Shown one piece after another: positions 55,072 to 64,000 of a stretch of DNA of 64,000 nucleotides. The notes under the pieces were generated by a model, which had not been told where the DNA came from, did no database searches, and was given only the letters and a program-made list of their open reading frames with translations. Origin of the DNA: Bacteroidota bacterium (GTDB lineage: Bacteria > Bacteroidota > Bacteroidia > Chitinophagales > Chitinophagaceae); assembly GCA_018266775.1 (NCBI GenBank), contig JAFDZS010000011.1, positions 379,245 to 443,244 on the forward strand. The letters are read 5' to 3'. Both the position numbers and the translations under genes were made by a program. Position 1 is the stretch's first letter. Every line of letters begins with the position of its first letter.

Positions 55072-58000
55072 TTATTTGTTTTGAATGGCATTGATTTCAA
55101 TAATAGTGTTGTTCCAATCGGTGATGGCGTTAAGATAACCGGAACGGATGGTGATGGCCTGGTTGATAAGCATGATCCATTCCAGGTAATTGATTGCGCC
55201 ATTGGCAAATTGCAGGTTGGCATGTTCCGTAATGGCTGCTGCCTGCGGTAATGCCGCCTGTTCAAAATACTGTAACTGGCCAGCACTGTTTTCTTTACGC
55301 AGCATCAGCTGGCGGTACATGTTTTCATATTGGCTGGCGGCACCTTCATAATCTTTAACTGCCGCAGAATAATTTAATTTAGATGCTGCAATGCGTGCTT
55401 TATTAGCTTTATTGAATAACGGAAAATTTAAACCCAGCCAAACAGACGAGAAGCGTTGCGAAGATGGATAATATTTGTCTGCACCATTAATGTTTTGAAT
55501 GCCAATAATGGATTGATTGTTATACCCCACACTCAGTTGCGGCAGGTTCCTGCTTTGATGTACGGCAATTTCTTTTTGCGCCATCTGCTGCAGGCGGGCT
55601 TTTATTTGCACTGCCGGATTATCAGCAGCAGAAACGGTGGAACCTGTAACGGGTGCAGGAATTTTACAATCCTCAGCTTCCGGCATAAATAATGTTGAAC
55701 TATGCATCCACCGGCTCAGTTGTGTTTGTACAATGGTAAAATCCACCTGCAATTGTTTAAGCTGCTGGTTCACCTGCATCAGTTGCGTTTCTGCTGTTGT
55801 TTGCTCCAGCATATTGGCATCTCCTGCCTTAAAGCGCTGCTGTTGTTTTTGTGCGAAGATGTGGTACAGACTGTCTGCATACAGCAATAGTTGTTTACGC
55901 TGCTGCAGTACAAGAAGTTCGTAGTACAGTAATGTCACCTGCTTTTTAACCTCAGCCTTCATCCATATTTCGTTGCCTGCGGCAACTGTTGTTTGTGCCT
56001 GTAGCCATTCCTGCTGCCTTTTATATACCACAGGAAAAGAGGTGGTTTGTGCAAAACTGAATTTGGTATCATTAAAGGCACTGTTAATGCCACCATATTC
56101 TGCAGCAGCAGTAGTTAACGGAACATCATAAGCTGACTGTTCAAATGCTTTTGCAGCGCGGGTTTTGAATGCTGCAGACAGTATTTCAGGATTTTGATTT
56201 AAAGCGGAATCTAATGCAGCCTGCAAGCTGATGACGTTTTGTGCGGTTGCTGCCAAACCCGGCAATGCAAACAACACCAGGAGCAAAAAGAATTTCATAC
56301 GGTTATTATTTTTTTTGTTTTTGTGTTTACGCAGCCTGCGCCTGGCCAGTGTTCGTGAAGGCGAAGTTTTGCGTTCATTTTTTTCGAACCATAAATACAA
56401 AACTGGCAATACCAGCAGGGTGAGTATTGTTGCAGATAGTAAACCACCAATTACAACAGTAGCGAGTGGACGCTGCACTTCTGCCCCTGCCCCGTGGCTT
56501 AAAGCCATAGGCATAAAACCAAGCGATGCTACTGCCGCCGTCATCAGTACGGGTCTTAACCGGATGCGGGTTCCTTTTAATATCCGTTCCCTTACGTTCA
56601 TTACGCCTGACTGTTTTAATTGATTGAACTCAGTGATCAAAACAATACCATTTAATACTGCTACACCAAACAGCGCAATAAAACCAATGCCTGCCGAAAT
56701 GCTGAATGGCATACCGCGGCTCCACAAGGCAAACACACCGCCAATGGCCGATAAAGGAATAGCAGAAAAAATAAGCAGGCCCTGCTGAATGGAATTGAAT
56801 GCGAAATACAGCATTAAAAAGATGAGCAGTAAAGAAACAGGTACCGCTATTGCAAGCCTGTTTTTTGCTGCAACAAGGTTTTCAAATTGTCCACCATAAG
56901 TAATGTAATACGCCGTGGGCATTTTGATATGTTCATTAACCTTTTGCTGCAATTCTTTTACAATAGTTTGCACATCCCTGCCCCGCACATTGAACCCAAC
57001 AGTTATGCGGCGCTGTGCATTTTCACGTTGTATTTGATTGGGTCCAACTTTAATTTCAACGCTGGCCACCTGCTGCAATGGAATCTGGTCGCCACGGGGT
57101 GTGGCAATCAGCAGGTTTTGCACATCAGCAATATCCCGCCTGTTGTAATTATTAAGGCGCACCACTAAATCAAAGCGGCGTTCATTTTCAAAAACCTGTC
57201 CGCTTACTGCACCTGCAAAGGCCGATTGAACGGTATTGTTCACTTCCCCAACAGTCAATCCATATTGTGCCAATGCAGCACGGTTATAATTGATCACAAT
57301 TTGTGGCAGGCCTGTTACCGTTTCTATATAAATATCTTTAGCACCATTCACTGTTGCCACAATGCCACCCAATTTTTCGGCATAAGCAGCAAGCGTATCA
57401 ATATCTTCTCCAAATATTTTGCACACCACATCCTGCCGTCCGCCTGTCATCAATTCATTAAAGCGCATTTGTACAGGAAACTGAAAGCCTGCTGTTATTC
57501 CGGGTACATCATTCAGCGCTGCGCTCATTTTTTCTGCCAGTTCATCAAATGATTTTGCTGACGTCCACTGAGACTTTGGTTTTAACACCACCATCATATC
57601 CGATGCTTCTATGGGCATAGGATCGGTGGGTATTTCGCCGCTGCCAATTTTAGTAACCACTTTCTCCACTTCGGGAAAGCGATGCAATAAGATATGCGAT
57701 GCCTGTTGTGTGGACTTTATTGTAGTGGGAAGCGAACTGCCGGTGAGCACACGGGTATCCACTGCAAAATCCCCTTCTTCCAGCTTGGGAATGAATTCAC
57801 CGCCCAATGATAGCAAGATGGTTATCGCTGCAGCAAACATCAACACCGATGTATATACAACGGTTTTGGGTATACGCATTACAGTTTCCAGCAATCTTTT
57901 ATAGATGCTTTCAAGGATGATCATCATCCTGTCTGCTATGTTTTTTTTATTGCTTATTTTTTTGCTCAGTACTAATGCACTCATCATCGGCACATAAGTC

Positions 58001-59487
58001 AGCGATAAAAGGAAAGCGCCCAATATGGCAAATGCCACTGTTTGCGCCATGGGTTTAAACATTTTTCCTTCTATACCCTGCAATGACAATATGGGCAGGT
58101 AAACGATAAGAATAATGATCTGCCCGAACACAGCCGCATTCATCATTTTTCCTGCAGAATGACTTACTTCTTCGTTCATATCCTGCTGACTGATCTGCAG
58201 CATTCCCTGGAATTGTTTGTTCTGGTGTAACCGGTGCATCACGGCCTCTACAATGATTACCGCGCCATCGATGATCAACCCAAAATCCAGCGCTCCCAAA
58301 CTCATCAGGTTGCCGCTGACACCCAAAAGGTTCATCATAATAATGGCAAATAACATGGCCAGTGGAATTACAGAGGCCACCAGCAGGCCAGCCCGCAGGT
58401 TGCCGAGGAAGATCACCAGTACCAGTATCACGATTAGTGCGCCTTCTATTAAATTTTTCTCCACAGTGCCGATGGCATTGTTCACCATTTTAGTACGGTC
58501 CAGAAACGGCTCAATGGTAACGCCTTCGGGTAGTTGCTTTTCAATGGTTGTAATTTTTTCCTTCACGGCCTTTACCACTTCAGATGAATTGGCGCCTTTC
58601 AGCATCATGACCACTGCGCCGGCCACTTCGCCTTTATCGTTATAACACATAGCGCCGTACCGGGTGGCTTCTCCCAATTTTACATCGGCAACATCCTGTA
58701 TGGTTACGGGTGTGCCATCAGGCAAAGTTTTGATCATGATGGAAGCAATATCTTCCATACGTTTTACCAATCCCTCACTTCTGATAAACAGCACGGTTGG
58801 TCCCTTTTCAATATATGCGCCACCGGTATTCTGATTATTTTTTTCCAGTGCTGAAAAAATATCACTGATGGTGAGGTTGTTCAATTTCAGCTTATCGGTG
58901 TTCACACCTATTTCGTACTGTTTCAGTTTACCGCCAAAGCTGCTTACATCTGCCACGCCTTTGGTAGTAAGCAGTTGCCGCCTTACAATCCAGTCCTGTA
59001 TGGTACGCAGTTCCATAGCGTCGTATTTTCCTTCGTAACCCGGCTTTGCTTTAACCACGTATTGAAAAATTTCGCCGAGGCCAGTGGTAACCGGGCCCAG
59101 TGTTGGTATACCCAATGATGGCGGCACCTGGCTTTGTACCTGCAGCAACCGCTCACTTACCTGTTGCCGTGCCCAGTATACATCCGTATTGTCGTTAAAT
59201 ACAATTGTGACGAGCGATAAACCAAACCTGGAAAAAGAACGCTGTTCAATTATTCCCGGAATGTTGATGGTAGCCTGTTCTACCGGAAATGTGATCAGCC
59301 TTTCAATATCGGCTGCGCCTAATGAAGGAGATGAAGTAATAACAAGCACCTGGTTATTGGTAATGTCTGGCACCGCATCCACAGGCAGTTTGGTAGTGCT
59401 GTACAGGCCATAGGCAATCAATGCCAGCACCATTATACCCACAATCAATTTATTGCGGATAGAAAATGTAATGATTTTGTTAAGCAT
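55072..59487 (-). CDS. CzcA-type heavy-metal RND pump fused to a CzcC-like outer-membrane channel
   Basis: The 1471-residue polypeptide has two parts. Residues 1 to about 1050 are an RND pump of the heavy-metal subfamily with the charged helix motif Asp401, Asp407 and Glu414 in ALDFGLIIDGAVIIVEA, expected to export divalent cations such as zinc, cobalt or cadmium by proton antiport. A basic linker (LARRRLRKHKNKK) is followed by Met1064 and a second signal-peptide-like segment, MKFFLLLVLFALPGLAATAQ. The rest, to 1471, is a TolC/CzcC-like outer-membrane channel (LQAALDSALNQNPEILSAAF, LYYELLVLQQRKQLLLYADS). It is part of an operon with a small exported protein before it and an adaptor after it. 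Confidence 0.93.
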   Translation of the reverse strand: MLNKIITFSIRNKLIVGIMVLALIAYGLYSTTKLPVDAVPDITNNQVLVITSSPSLGAADIERLITFPVEQATINIPGIIEQRSFSRFGLSLVTIVFNDNTDVYWARQQVSERLLQVQSQVPPSLGIPTLGPVTTGLGEIFQYVVKAKPGYEGKYDAMELRTIQDWIVRRQLLTTKGVADVSSFGGKLKQYEIGVNTDKLKLNNLTISDIFSALEKNNQNTGGAYIEKGPTVLFIRSEGLVKRMEDIASIMIKTLPDGTPVTIQDVADVKLGEATRYGAMCYNDKGEVAGAVVMMLKGANSSEVVKAVKEKITTIEKQLPEGVTIEPFLDRTKMVNNAIGTVEKNLIEGALIVILVLVIFLGNLRAGLLVASVIPLAMLFAIIMMNLLGVSGNLMSLGALDFGLIIDGAVIIVEAVMHRLHQNKQFQGMLQISQQDMNEEVSHSAGKMMNAAVFGQIIILIVYLPILSLQGIEGKMFKPMAQTVAFAILGAFLLSLTYVPMMSALVLSKKISNKKNIADRMMIILESIYKRLLETVMRIPKTVVYTSVLMFAAAITILLSLGGEFIPKLEEGDFAVDTRVLTGSSLPTTIKSTQQASHILLHRFPEVEKVVTKIGSGEIPTDPMPIEASDMMVVLKPKSQWTSAKSFDELAEKMSAALNDVPGITAGFQFPVQMRFNELMTGGRQDVVCKIFGEDIDTLAAYAEKLGGIVATVNGAKDIYIETVTGLPQIVINYNRAALAQYGLTVGEVNNTVQSAFAGAVSGQVFENERRFDLVVRLNNYNRRDIADVQNLLIATPRGDQIPLQQVASVEIKVGPNQIQRENAQRRITVGFNVRGRDVQTIVKELQQKVNEHIKMPTAYYITYGGQFENLVAAKNRLAIAVPVSLLLIFLMLYFAFNSIQQGLLIFSAIPLSAIGGVFALWSRGMPFSISAGIGFIALFGVAVLNGIVLITEFNQLKQSGVMNVRERILKGTRIRLRPVLMTAAVASLGFMPMALSHGAGAEVQRPLATVVIGGLLSATILTLLVLPVLYLWFEKNERKTSPSRTLARRRLRKHKNKKNNNRMKFFLLLVLFALPGLAATAQNVISLQAALDSALNQNPEILSAAFKTRAAKAFEQSAYDVPLTTAAAEYGGINSAFNDTKFSFAQTTSFPVVYKRQQEWLQAQTTVAAGNEIWMKAEVKKQVTLLYYELLVLQQRKQLLLYADSLYHIFAQKQQQRFKAGDANMLEQTTAETQLMQVNQQLKQLQVDFTIVQTQLSRWMHSSTLFMPEAEDCKIPAPVTGSTVSAADNPAVQIKARLQQMAQKEIAVHQSRNLPQLSVGYNNQSIIGIQNINGADKYYPSSQRFSSVWLGLNFPLFNKANKARIAASKLNYSAAVKDYEGAASQYENMYRQLMLRKENSAGQLQYFEQAALPQAAAITEHANLQFANGAINYLEWIMLINQAITIRSGYLNAITDWNNTIIEINAIQNK

Positions 59488-59591
59488 ATGCTTTCTGTCT
59501 TGATCAATTAATTTTTATTGCTGAAATAAAATAATGCACCACATCACCGGCAAAGTTGCCAGTGAAATAAAATTTTAATTGTTGATGCTGA

Positions 59592-59972
59592 TCAGGAAAG
59601 CCGCGGAGGTTGCCAGATATCTGCCGTTTGGCGATACCTTACTGAACTGTTGCGAAGTGAAGGATATTCTTTGCTAAAAAAGAATTCAGGTGTGTTCAAA
59701 ATGAAAACGGTTTCGGGTACAATGCTTATGGTACTGCTTACTGCGCATTCTGATGTTTTAAAAGGCAGCTGCATGTCCTTATCATAATCTTTGTCTTTAA
59801 TGTTGCCGCTAAAGTAATGCAGTACAATAAATCCCATCAGCGACATGTCTTTATTTTCTGCCTTGTGCTCAGCAAAATGCGCTACAAAGGATTGCAGCTT
59901 GAACACCTGGTGCAGTTCTGTCTGCGCCAATACGGTGATGGCTAAAAGCAATATGGCTGAAATGCGCTTCAA
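59592..59972 (-). CDS. Small exported protein at head of the metal efflux operon
   Basis: The 126-residue protein begins with a signal peptide (MKRISAILLLAITVLAQ), then reads HKAENKDMSLMGFIVLHYFS with many charged residues (KDKDYDKDMQLPF). It resembles the short conserved protein found upstream of CzcA genes in other Bacteroidota (from memory), with acidic and His residues that might bind metal; the function is not known. The start is TTG at 59972, with no in-frame ATG upstream. A TAnnTTTG promoter element lies 5 bases before it. Confidence 0.7.
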   Translation of the reverse strand: MKRISAILLLAITVLAQTELHQVFKLQSFVAHFAEHKAENKDMSLMGFIVLHYFSGNIKDKDYDKDMQLPFKTSECAVSSTISIVPETVFILNTPEFFFSKEYPSLRNSSVRYRQTADIWQPPRLS

Positions 59973-59977
59973 TACGG

Positions 59978-59985
59978 CAAAGGTA
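59978..59985 (-). promoter_or_regulatory. -7 promoter element of the metal efflux operon
   Basis: TACCTTTG on the minus strand matches TAnnTTTG and lies 5 bp before the TTG start, so the operon's message would have a very short leader. Confidence 0.45.
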
Positions 59986-60081
59986 ATATAAACAGCACAA
60001 TGTCTGAAACGGCTGACGCAGCTTCAGTAACAAAAGTTACAGACTGGGCAGTATTTTATGCACATCTTGGGCTCAAATATT

Positions 60082-60110
60082 CATAATGCAAGGTTCAGGC
60101 ATGCATTATG
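60082..60110 (+). promoter_or_regulatory. 9-bp inverted repeat in front of the YceI gene
   Basis: The arms 60082-60090 and 60102-60110 are exact inverse complements with an 11-base loop. It lies between the divergent efflux operon and the YceI gene and could be a regulator site or a leader structure. Confidence 0.45.
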
Positions 60111-60134
60111 CTTACATTTAATTGCTATTCATTC

Positions 60135-60704
60135 ATGTTACCTAAACCGAGGTTTATTCCAATCGTCCTGATGATTTGGCTTGCAGGCCCGTTACCCGCA
60201 GGTGCACAAACTCCTGCGCCAATTTTTACCGTTAAAAAAAACCTGGTCACCTTTCATTCCAACACCAAACTGGAACTGATCAAGGCAACCTCTACACAGT
60301 TAAAAGGACTTATCGACCCGAATAAACGCACATTTGCTTTTTCCGTTGCCATCAAAAGCTTTGAAGGGTTTAACAGCCCTCTGCAAAAGGAGCATTTCAA
60401 CGAGAATTATATGGAAAGTGATAAGTACCCCAACGCTTCATTCAGCGGTCATATTATTGAAGAAGATGATTTTACCAAAGACGGTGTGTACAGCATCAGG
60501 GCAAAAGGCAAGTTTACCATACACGGCGTGGAACAGGAAAGGATTATACAGGGGGATCTTGTAGTAAAGAACGGTGTTATTAAACTCAATTGTGTGTTTA
60601 CGGTTTCACTTGCAGACCATGGTATTAAAATACCGCGTATTGTATATGAAAAACTGGCTTCAGAAATCAATGTAATTGTATATGCAGAATTTGCTGCCCA
60701 ATGA
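60135..60704 (+). CDS. Exported YceI-family protein
   Basis: The 189-residue protein has a signal peptide (MLPKPRFIPIVLMIWLAGPL, cleaved near AGAQ) and a YceI lipocalin-like barrel: NLVTFHSNTKLELIKATSTQ, FSVAIKSFEGFNSPLQKEHF, the family core YMESDKYPNASFSGHI and GVYSIRAKGKFTIHGVEQER. YceI proteins bind isoprenoid lipids in the periplasm. An ATG nine codons upstream (60108) sits inside a hairpin and is less likely. The stop overlaps the start of the sensor kinase gene (ATGA), so the two are translationally coupled. Confidence 0.88.
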   Translation: MLPKPRFIPIVLMIWLAGPLPAGAQTPAPIFTVKKNLVTFHSNTKLELIKATSTQLKGLIDPNKRTFAFSVAIKSFEGFNSPLQKEHFNENYMESDKYPNASFSGHIIEEDDFTKDGVYSIRAKGKFTIHGVEQERIIQGDLVVKNGVIKLNCVFTVSLADHGIKIPRIVYEKLASEINVIVYAEFAAQ

Positions 60705-63613
60705 AATACATTCGTCACCATATTATTTTTTTCATGCTGTTATGCAGTGTGACCTGTACAAATGCGCAGTTTCCCTTTTCAAAAAAAATAGATATCCAGG
60801 ACGAGAATACCAATATTAAAGGCAATGTGCTGCTGAAAGACAATAATGGTTTTTTATGGGTGGGCACTTCTGAAGGTTTGTTTAAATACAGTGCAGCGGT
60901 GCCTGAAAAAATTTCACTTCCCTTCGGTGATGCTTTATTTATTACCGCTTTATACCAGGATGCAACAGGCACCATCTGGGCAGGATGCAGGAACGGGTTT
61001 ATATTTTCTGTTACCAACCATATTCCGAAAACTTTACCGCCAAAAGAATTGCTGCCAGGCGTTGCTGTAACAGCAATACTGGAAGATGAAAAACAGCATA
61101 CCTGGTTTGCCACAGCCGGAGAAGGGCTGTATGTTTTTGATGGTACACACCTGCGGCATGTCACCACTGCAGATGGCCTGGGCGATGATAACATCAATTG
61201 CCTTTTTACACCGGATAAAAAACATATTATTGCCGGTACAGACCGTGGGCTTTCTTTTATTGACCTTACCGGGTCACAGCAACACATTCATTTCTTCAGC
61301 TCACGCAACGGACTACCCGATAATATTGTACGCAGTATGGCGCCCTGCCATATGGCCAACACCATATGGGTAGGCACACAATCAAAAGGTTTTTTGCTGT
61401 TCAATTATAAGGTGGAACAAATTGTTGATTCCGGCGATGCCGCACCCTGGCAATACGGCCAGATCAATGATATTATTGAATTGAAAAATGAAACCATTTT
61501 CGCTACAGAAGAAGATGGCATCATCTGCATTAATAAAAAAAGTAAAGCCACCAGGTCCTGTATCGATCACGACTCTTCTTTACCGAGACGTGTAGAGGAT
61601 CTGCAACAGGATAATGAAGGCAATATCTGGGCAGTTGCTGAAAATAAGCTCATCAGTTTTACAGGGGAATACCTGCGCTATTTTTATTCTGCAGGAAATA
61701 TTCCTTTTCTTAAAGTACACATTATACTTGCAGATGATGAAAATAAACTATGGTTTACTCCAGACCTGAGGTTGTATGAAAGCAATATTGATCAATTAAG
61801 CAAAGTGCGCCCACGGAGTTTTGATATCACACCACCCAAAGACCATATAGACATTACCTGCCTGTATAAAGATAAATATGGGTACACCTGGGCGGGAACA
61901 ATGGGTGCAGGATTATTCAGGCTGAATACCTACACCGGTAAATGGCGGCGAATCCTGGAAGACAGTATTTCTGCCAGCGGCAATATTTTAAATATAGCAG
62001 GTAAAGATGACCAGGTATGGATTTCAACGCTCAATGGCGTGGCAAAGTTTACACTGAATGCCAGCAATTACGATCTGGATGAAAAAATTGCATTTACCAA
62101 TTACAGTAAGAAAGACGGATTGGGCAGCGATTATATTTACTACATTTTTATCGACTCCCGAAACCGGGTATGGTTTGCCACAGATGGTGCCGGCATTACA
62201 CTTTACGAAAATAATACGTTCACCAATTTTGCGGCACAGGGAAAATTCCCGTCACGGGTAACGTATTCCATTACAGAAGATATTAAACACCACATTCGGA
62301 TAAGCACGTATACGGATGGGTTATTTGAATATAACCAGCAGCAATTTATTCAATACGGTGTTAAGGATGGTTTAACTGACATTGCTTTTACTTCAATTGC
62401 TGCGGATGATTTTGGTAATATCATTGCCGTAAACAGAAAAGGGATTGATGTTTTGAATCCTGAAAAAAAAATAGTGCAGCATTTTGGTGCCGAGTCTGGT
62501 TTTACCGCCGTACAACCCAACCTGAATTCCATTGCAAAAGATGAAGCAGGAAATATCTGGATTGGTACCGAAAGGGGAATTGTCCGCTATACCAGTTTAC
62601 CCCTGTTTTCGGTTTACACGCCAACTGCAGTATTTGAAAGTGTTTTATTGTTCAACAATCCGGTTAACATCATTACCGACCATCAATTCACGGCAGATCA
62701 AAATAATTTTACTTTCAAATTTGAAGCAGCATATTACAAAGCGCCGGAAAAAATCCGTTTTCAATATTGGCTGGATGGATACAGTAAAAAATGGGAAACC
62801 ACCGCTGACCGTACTATCAATTTTCCGCAGCTGCATCCGGGCACTTATATGATGAAGATCAGGGCCTCTGCCAGTGAAAATTTTGATGCATCGCCGGTTG
62901 CAACATATACATTTTCTATTTCAAAAGCTTTCTGGAATACCGTATGGTTCTGGTCCGCAGCATTGGTACTGTTTGCATTGATGATTGTTTTGATCATGCG
63001 CAGGCGTATCCTTGCCATCAGGAGAAAAGACCAGGTGGAACGAGAACGGTTCCGCCTGCAATATGATGCATTAAAGAACCAGGTGAACCCGCATTTCCTG
63101 TTTAACAGTTTTAATGCATTGATGAATATTGTGGAAGAAGATCCTTCAGCTGCAGCTCCGCTGCTGAAACACTTATCGCAGTTTTACAGGAAGATGACGG
63201 CTTACAGTCAGAAGGAACTCATTACACTTTCTGAAGAGCTGGATTTATTGCGTTCTTATTTATACATACAGCAGGTGCGCTTTGGCGAAGCGCTGCAGAT
63301 CAGCATCAATATCAATCCAATGCTGGAAGAACACAGCGTTATACCACCACTGGTATTGCAATTACTGGCAGAGAATGCAGTAAAGCACAACACCGTAAGC
63401 AAACTGAGGCCATTGCACATAAATATTTTCAGCACGGGAGCCAACATTATTGTGCAAAACAACATCAATACTAAATTAGAGAAAGAAGAAAGTGAAGGTG
63501 TGGGTATACAGAATATCAAAAACCGCTATGCTATTTTAACCGGCAAACCGGTGTTGCTGGAAATCAGTGCAAGTCAGTTTATTGTTAAACTACCTATATT
63601 ACCAAACCAATAA
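60701..63613 (+). CDS. Two-component sensor kinase with propeller and LytS-type kinase
   Basis: The 970-residue protein has a signal peptide (HHIIFFMLLCSVTCTNAQ), then a periplasmic two-component regulator propeller with repeated short words (NGFLWVGTSEGLFKYS, GTIWAGCRNGF, NRVWFATDGAGITLY, GNIWIGTERGIVRY), a Y_Y_Y-like Ig domain (KIRFQYWLDGYSKKW), one transmembrane helix near 747-769, and a LytS-type histidine kinase: phospho-acceptor His798 in NQVNPHFLFNSFNALMN and ATPase Asn892 in LLAENAVKHN. The G box is weakly visible (EGVGIQNIKNRY). It senses an outside signal and signals to the response regulator that follows 3 bp later. Confidence 0.93.
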   Translation: MKYIRHHIIFFMLLCSVTCTNAQFPFSKKIDIQDENTNIKGNVLLKDNNGFLWVGTSEGLFKYSAAVPEKISLPFGDALFITALYQDATGTIWAGCRNGFIFSVTNHIPKTLPPKELLPGVAVTAILEDEKQHTWFATAGEGLYVFDGTHLRHVTTADGLGDDNINCLFTPDKKHIIAGTDRGLSFIDLTGSQQHIHFFSSRNGLPDNIVRSMAPCHMANTIWVGTQSKGFLLFNYKVEQIVDSGDAAPWQYGQINDIIELKNETIFATEEDGIICINKKSKATRSCIDHDSSLPRRVEDLQQDNEGNIWAVAENKLISFTGEYLRYFYSAGNIPFLKVHIILADDENKLWFTPDLRLYESNIDQLSKVRPRSFDITPPKDHIDITCLYKDKYGYTWAGTMGAGLFRLNTYTGKWRRILEDSISASGNILNIAGKDDQVWISTLNGVAKFTLNASNYDLDEKIAFTNYSKKDGLGSDYIYYIFIDSRNRVWFATDGAGITLYENNTFTNFAAQGKFPSRVTYSITEDIKHHIRISTYTDGLFEYNQQQFIQYGVKDGLTDIAFTSIAADDFGNIIAVNRKGIDVLNPEKKIVQHFGAESGFTAVQPNLNSIAKDEAGNIWIGTERGIVRYTSLPLFSVYTPTAVFESVLLFNNPVNIITDHQFTADQNNFTFKFEAAYYKAPEKIRFQYWLDGYSKKWETTADRTINFPQLHPGTYMMKIRASASENFDASPVATYTFSISKAFWNTVWFWSAALVLFALMIVLIMRRRILAIRRKDQVERERFRLQYDALKNQVNPHFLFNSFNALMNIVEEDPSAAAPLLKHLSQFYRKMTAYSQKELITLSEELDLLRSYLYIQQVRFGEALQISININPMLEEHSVIPPLVLQLLAENAVKHNTVSKLRPLHINIFSTGANIIVQNNINTKLEKEESEGVGIQNIKNRYAILTGKPVLLEISASQFIVKLPILPNQ

Positions 63614-63616
63614 AAA

Positions 63617-64000
63617 ATGAAAATACTTATCCTGGAAGATGAAGAACTGGCGCTGAAAAGGCTAAAGAAGATCATCACCGACATTTTACCCGATGTAATT
63701 TTTGTTTCATCCATTGCAAGTATTGAAGAGGCACTGCTTTGGTTCCGGAGCAATCCAATGCCCGACCTTATTTTTATGGATATTCAACTGGCTGATGGCA
63801 ACAGTTTTAAAATATTCAACTATGTTACCATCCATTGCCCTGTAATATTTACCACGGCGTATGAAAACTATGCCCTGGAGGCATTTAAGGTAAACAGTGT
63901 GGATTATCTTTTAAAACCAATTGATAAGGCCGATGTTCAAAGAGCACTGGATAAGTTAAAGTTACTGCAGAACACCAGGTTTGTTGTGGCTGATTATGCC
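63617..64000 (+). CDS. Response regulator of the LytTR-type partner, truncated at window edge
   Basis: The frame starts with MKILILEDEELALKRLKKII and runs off the window after 128 codons. This is a receiver domain: acidic pocket Glu/Asp in LEDEE, phospho-acceptor Asp in LIFMDIQLADG, Thr in VIFTTAYENYA and Lys in VDYLLKPIDK. The matching kinase directly upstream is of the LytS class, so the missing C-terminal part is expected to be a LytTR DNA-binding domain (inference). The gene begins 3 bp after the kinase stop. Confidence 0.9.
   Translation, partial: MKILILEDEELALKRLKKIITDILPDVIFVSSIASIEEALLWFRSNPMPDLIFMDIQLADGNSFKIFNYVTIHCPVIFTTAYENYALEAFKVNSVDYLLKPIDKADVQRALDKLKLLQNTRFVVADYA

Noticed and set aside
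1..64000. tRNA, rRNA, transposase or integrase genes
   Set aside because: None was recognised in either strand by eye; small tRNA genes would need a dedicated search to exclude.

Overview
This window reads as chromosomal DNA from a Bacteroidota bacterium, most likely of the Chitinophagaceae or a close relative (inference from gene content; no rRNA is present). Supporting signs are upstream elements of the Bacteroidota sigma factor type (TAnnTTTG) in place of strong Shine-Dalgarno sites, many TTG and GTG starts, BlaI plus M56 peptidase pairs with TonB-receptor-like repeats, a very large outer-membrane protein with a SprA-like C-terminus, and a CzcA transporter fused to its outer-membrane partner. 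Housekeeping genes are dense (smc, dnaG, pnp, rpsO, purM, ribF, holA, plsY, prmA, hutU, hutH). No tRNA, rRNA, CRISPR array, transposase or integrase was recognised.

Layout. 1-7.6 kb: an edge-truncated lipoprotein, a CAP-domain protein, a small membrane protein, a bicupin, a von Willebrand A protein, a Gfo/Idh/MocA oxidoreductase, a DUF1801-like protein, a methyltransferase and an AraC regulator. 7.7-12.8 kb: histidine degradation genes hutU and hutH separated by a secreted glycoside hydrolase and by intergenic repeats. 12.9-16 kb: a PrsW-type protease, a BNR-repeat protein, a DUF486 membrane protein and a lipoprotein. 16.2-19.7 kb: smc. 19.9-23.8 kb: secreted or lipoprotein genes of unknown role and a TPR protein. 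24-26 kb: dnaG, with strikingly uneven base composition. 26.2-29.4 kb: a small unknown, an M48 lipoprotein peptidase, plsY and prmA. 29.6-32.8 kb: an ECF sigma factor operon with a putative anti-sigma factor and a large secreted protein. 33-36.6 kb: the stub of an outer-membrane protein gene, a TPR membrane protein, pnp and rpsO. 36.7-40.7 kb: a WlbA-like sugar dehydrogenase, two glycosyltransferases and an FtsE-like ATPase.

40.8-44.8 kb is the most unusual locus: a BlaI-type repressor with a 36-bp symmetric operator-like dyad, followed by a 1121-residue protein that joins an M56 zinc peptidase, an N-acetylmuramoyl-L-alanine amidase domain, TonB-plug-like repeats, a GldM-like Ig domain and a TonB C-terminal domain. 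Its frame is closed by an amber codon, after which 20 more codons of the same plug motif continue in frame. 44.8-50 kb: purM, ribF, a tandem repeat block, a small membrane protein, holA and a coiled-coil membrane protein. 50-60 kb: a giant outer-membrane protein and a heavy-metal efflux operon (small secreted protein, CzcA-CzcC fusion, CzcB-like adaptor). 60-64 kb: YceI protein, a propeller-type sensor kinase and the start of its LytTR-class response regulator, in overlapping order.

A recurrent AT-rich repeat begins at or within a few bases of the stop codon of four minus-strand genes (positions 9898, 11296, 22536 and 50323), always in the same orientation to the gene. With the fusion protein and the mosaic dnaG it is one of the main structural oddities of the window.
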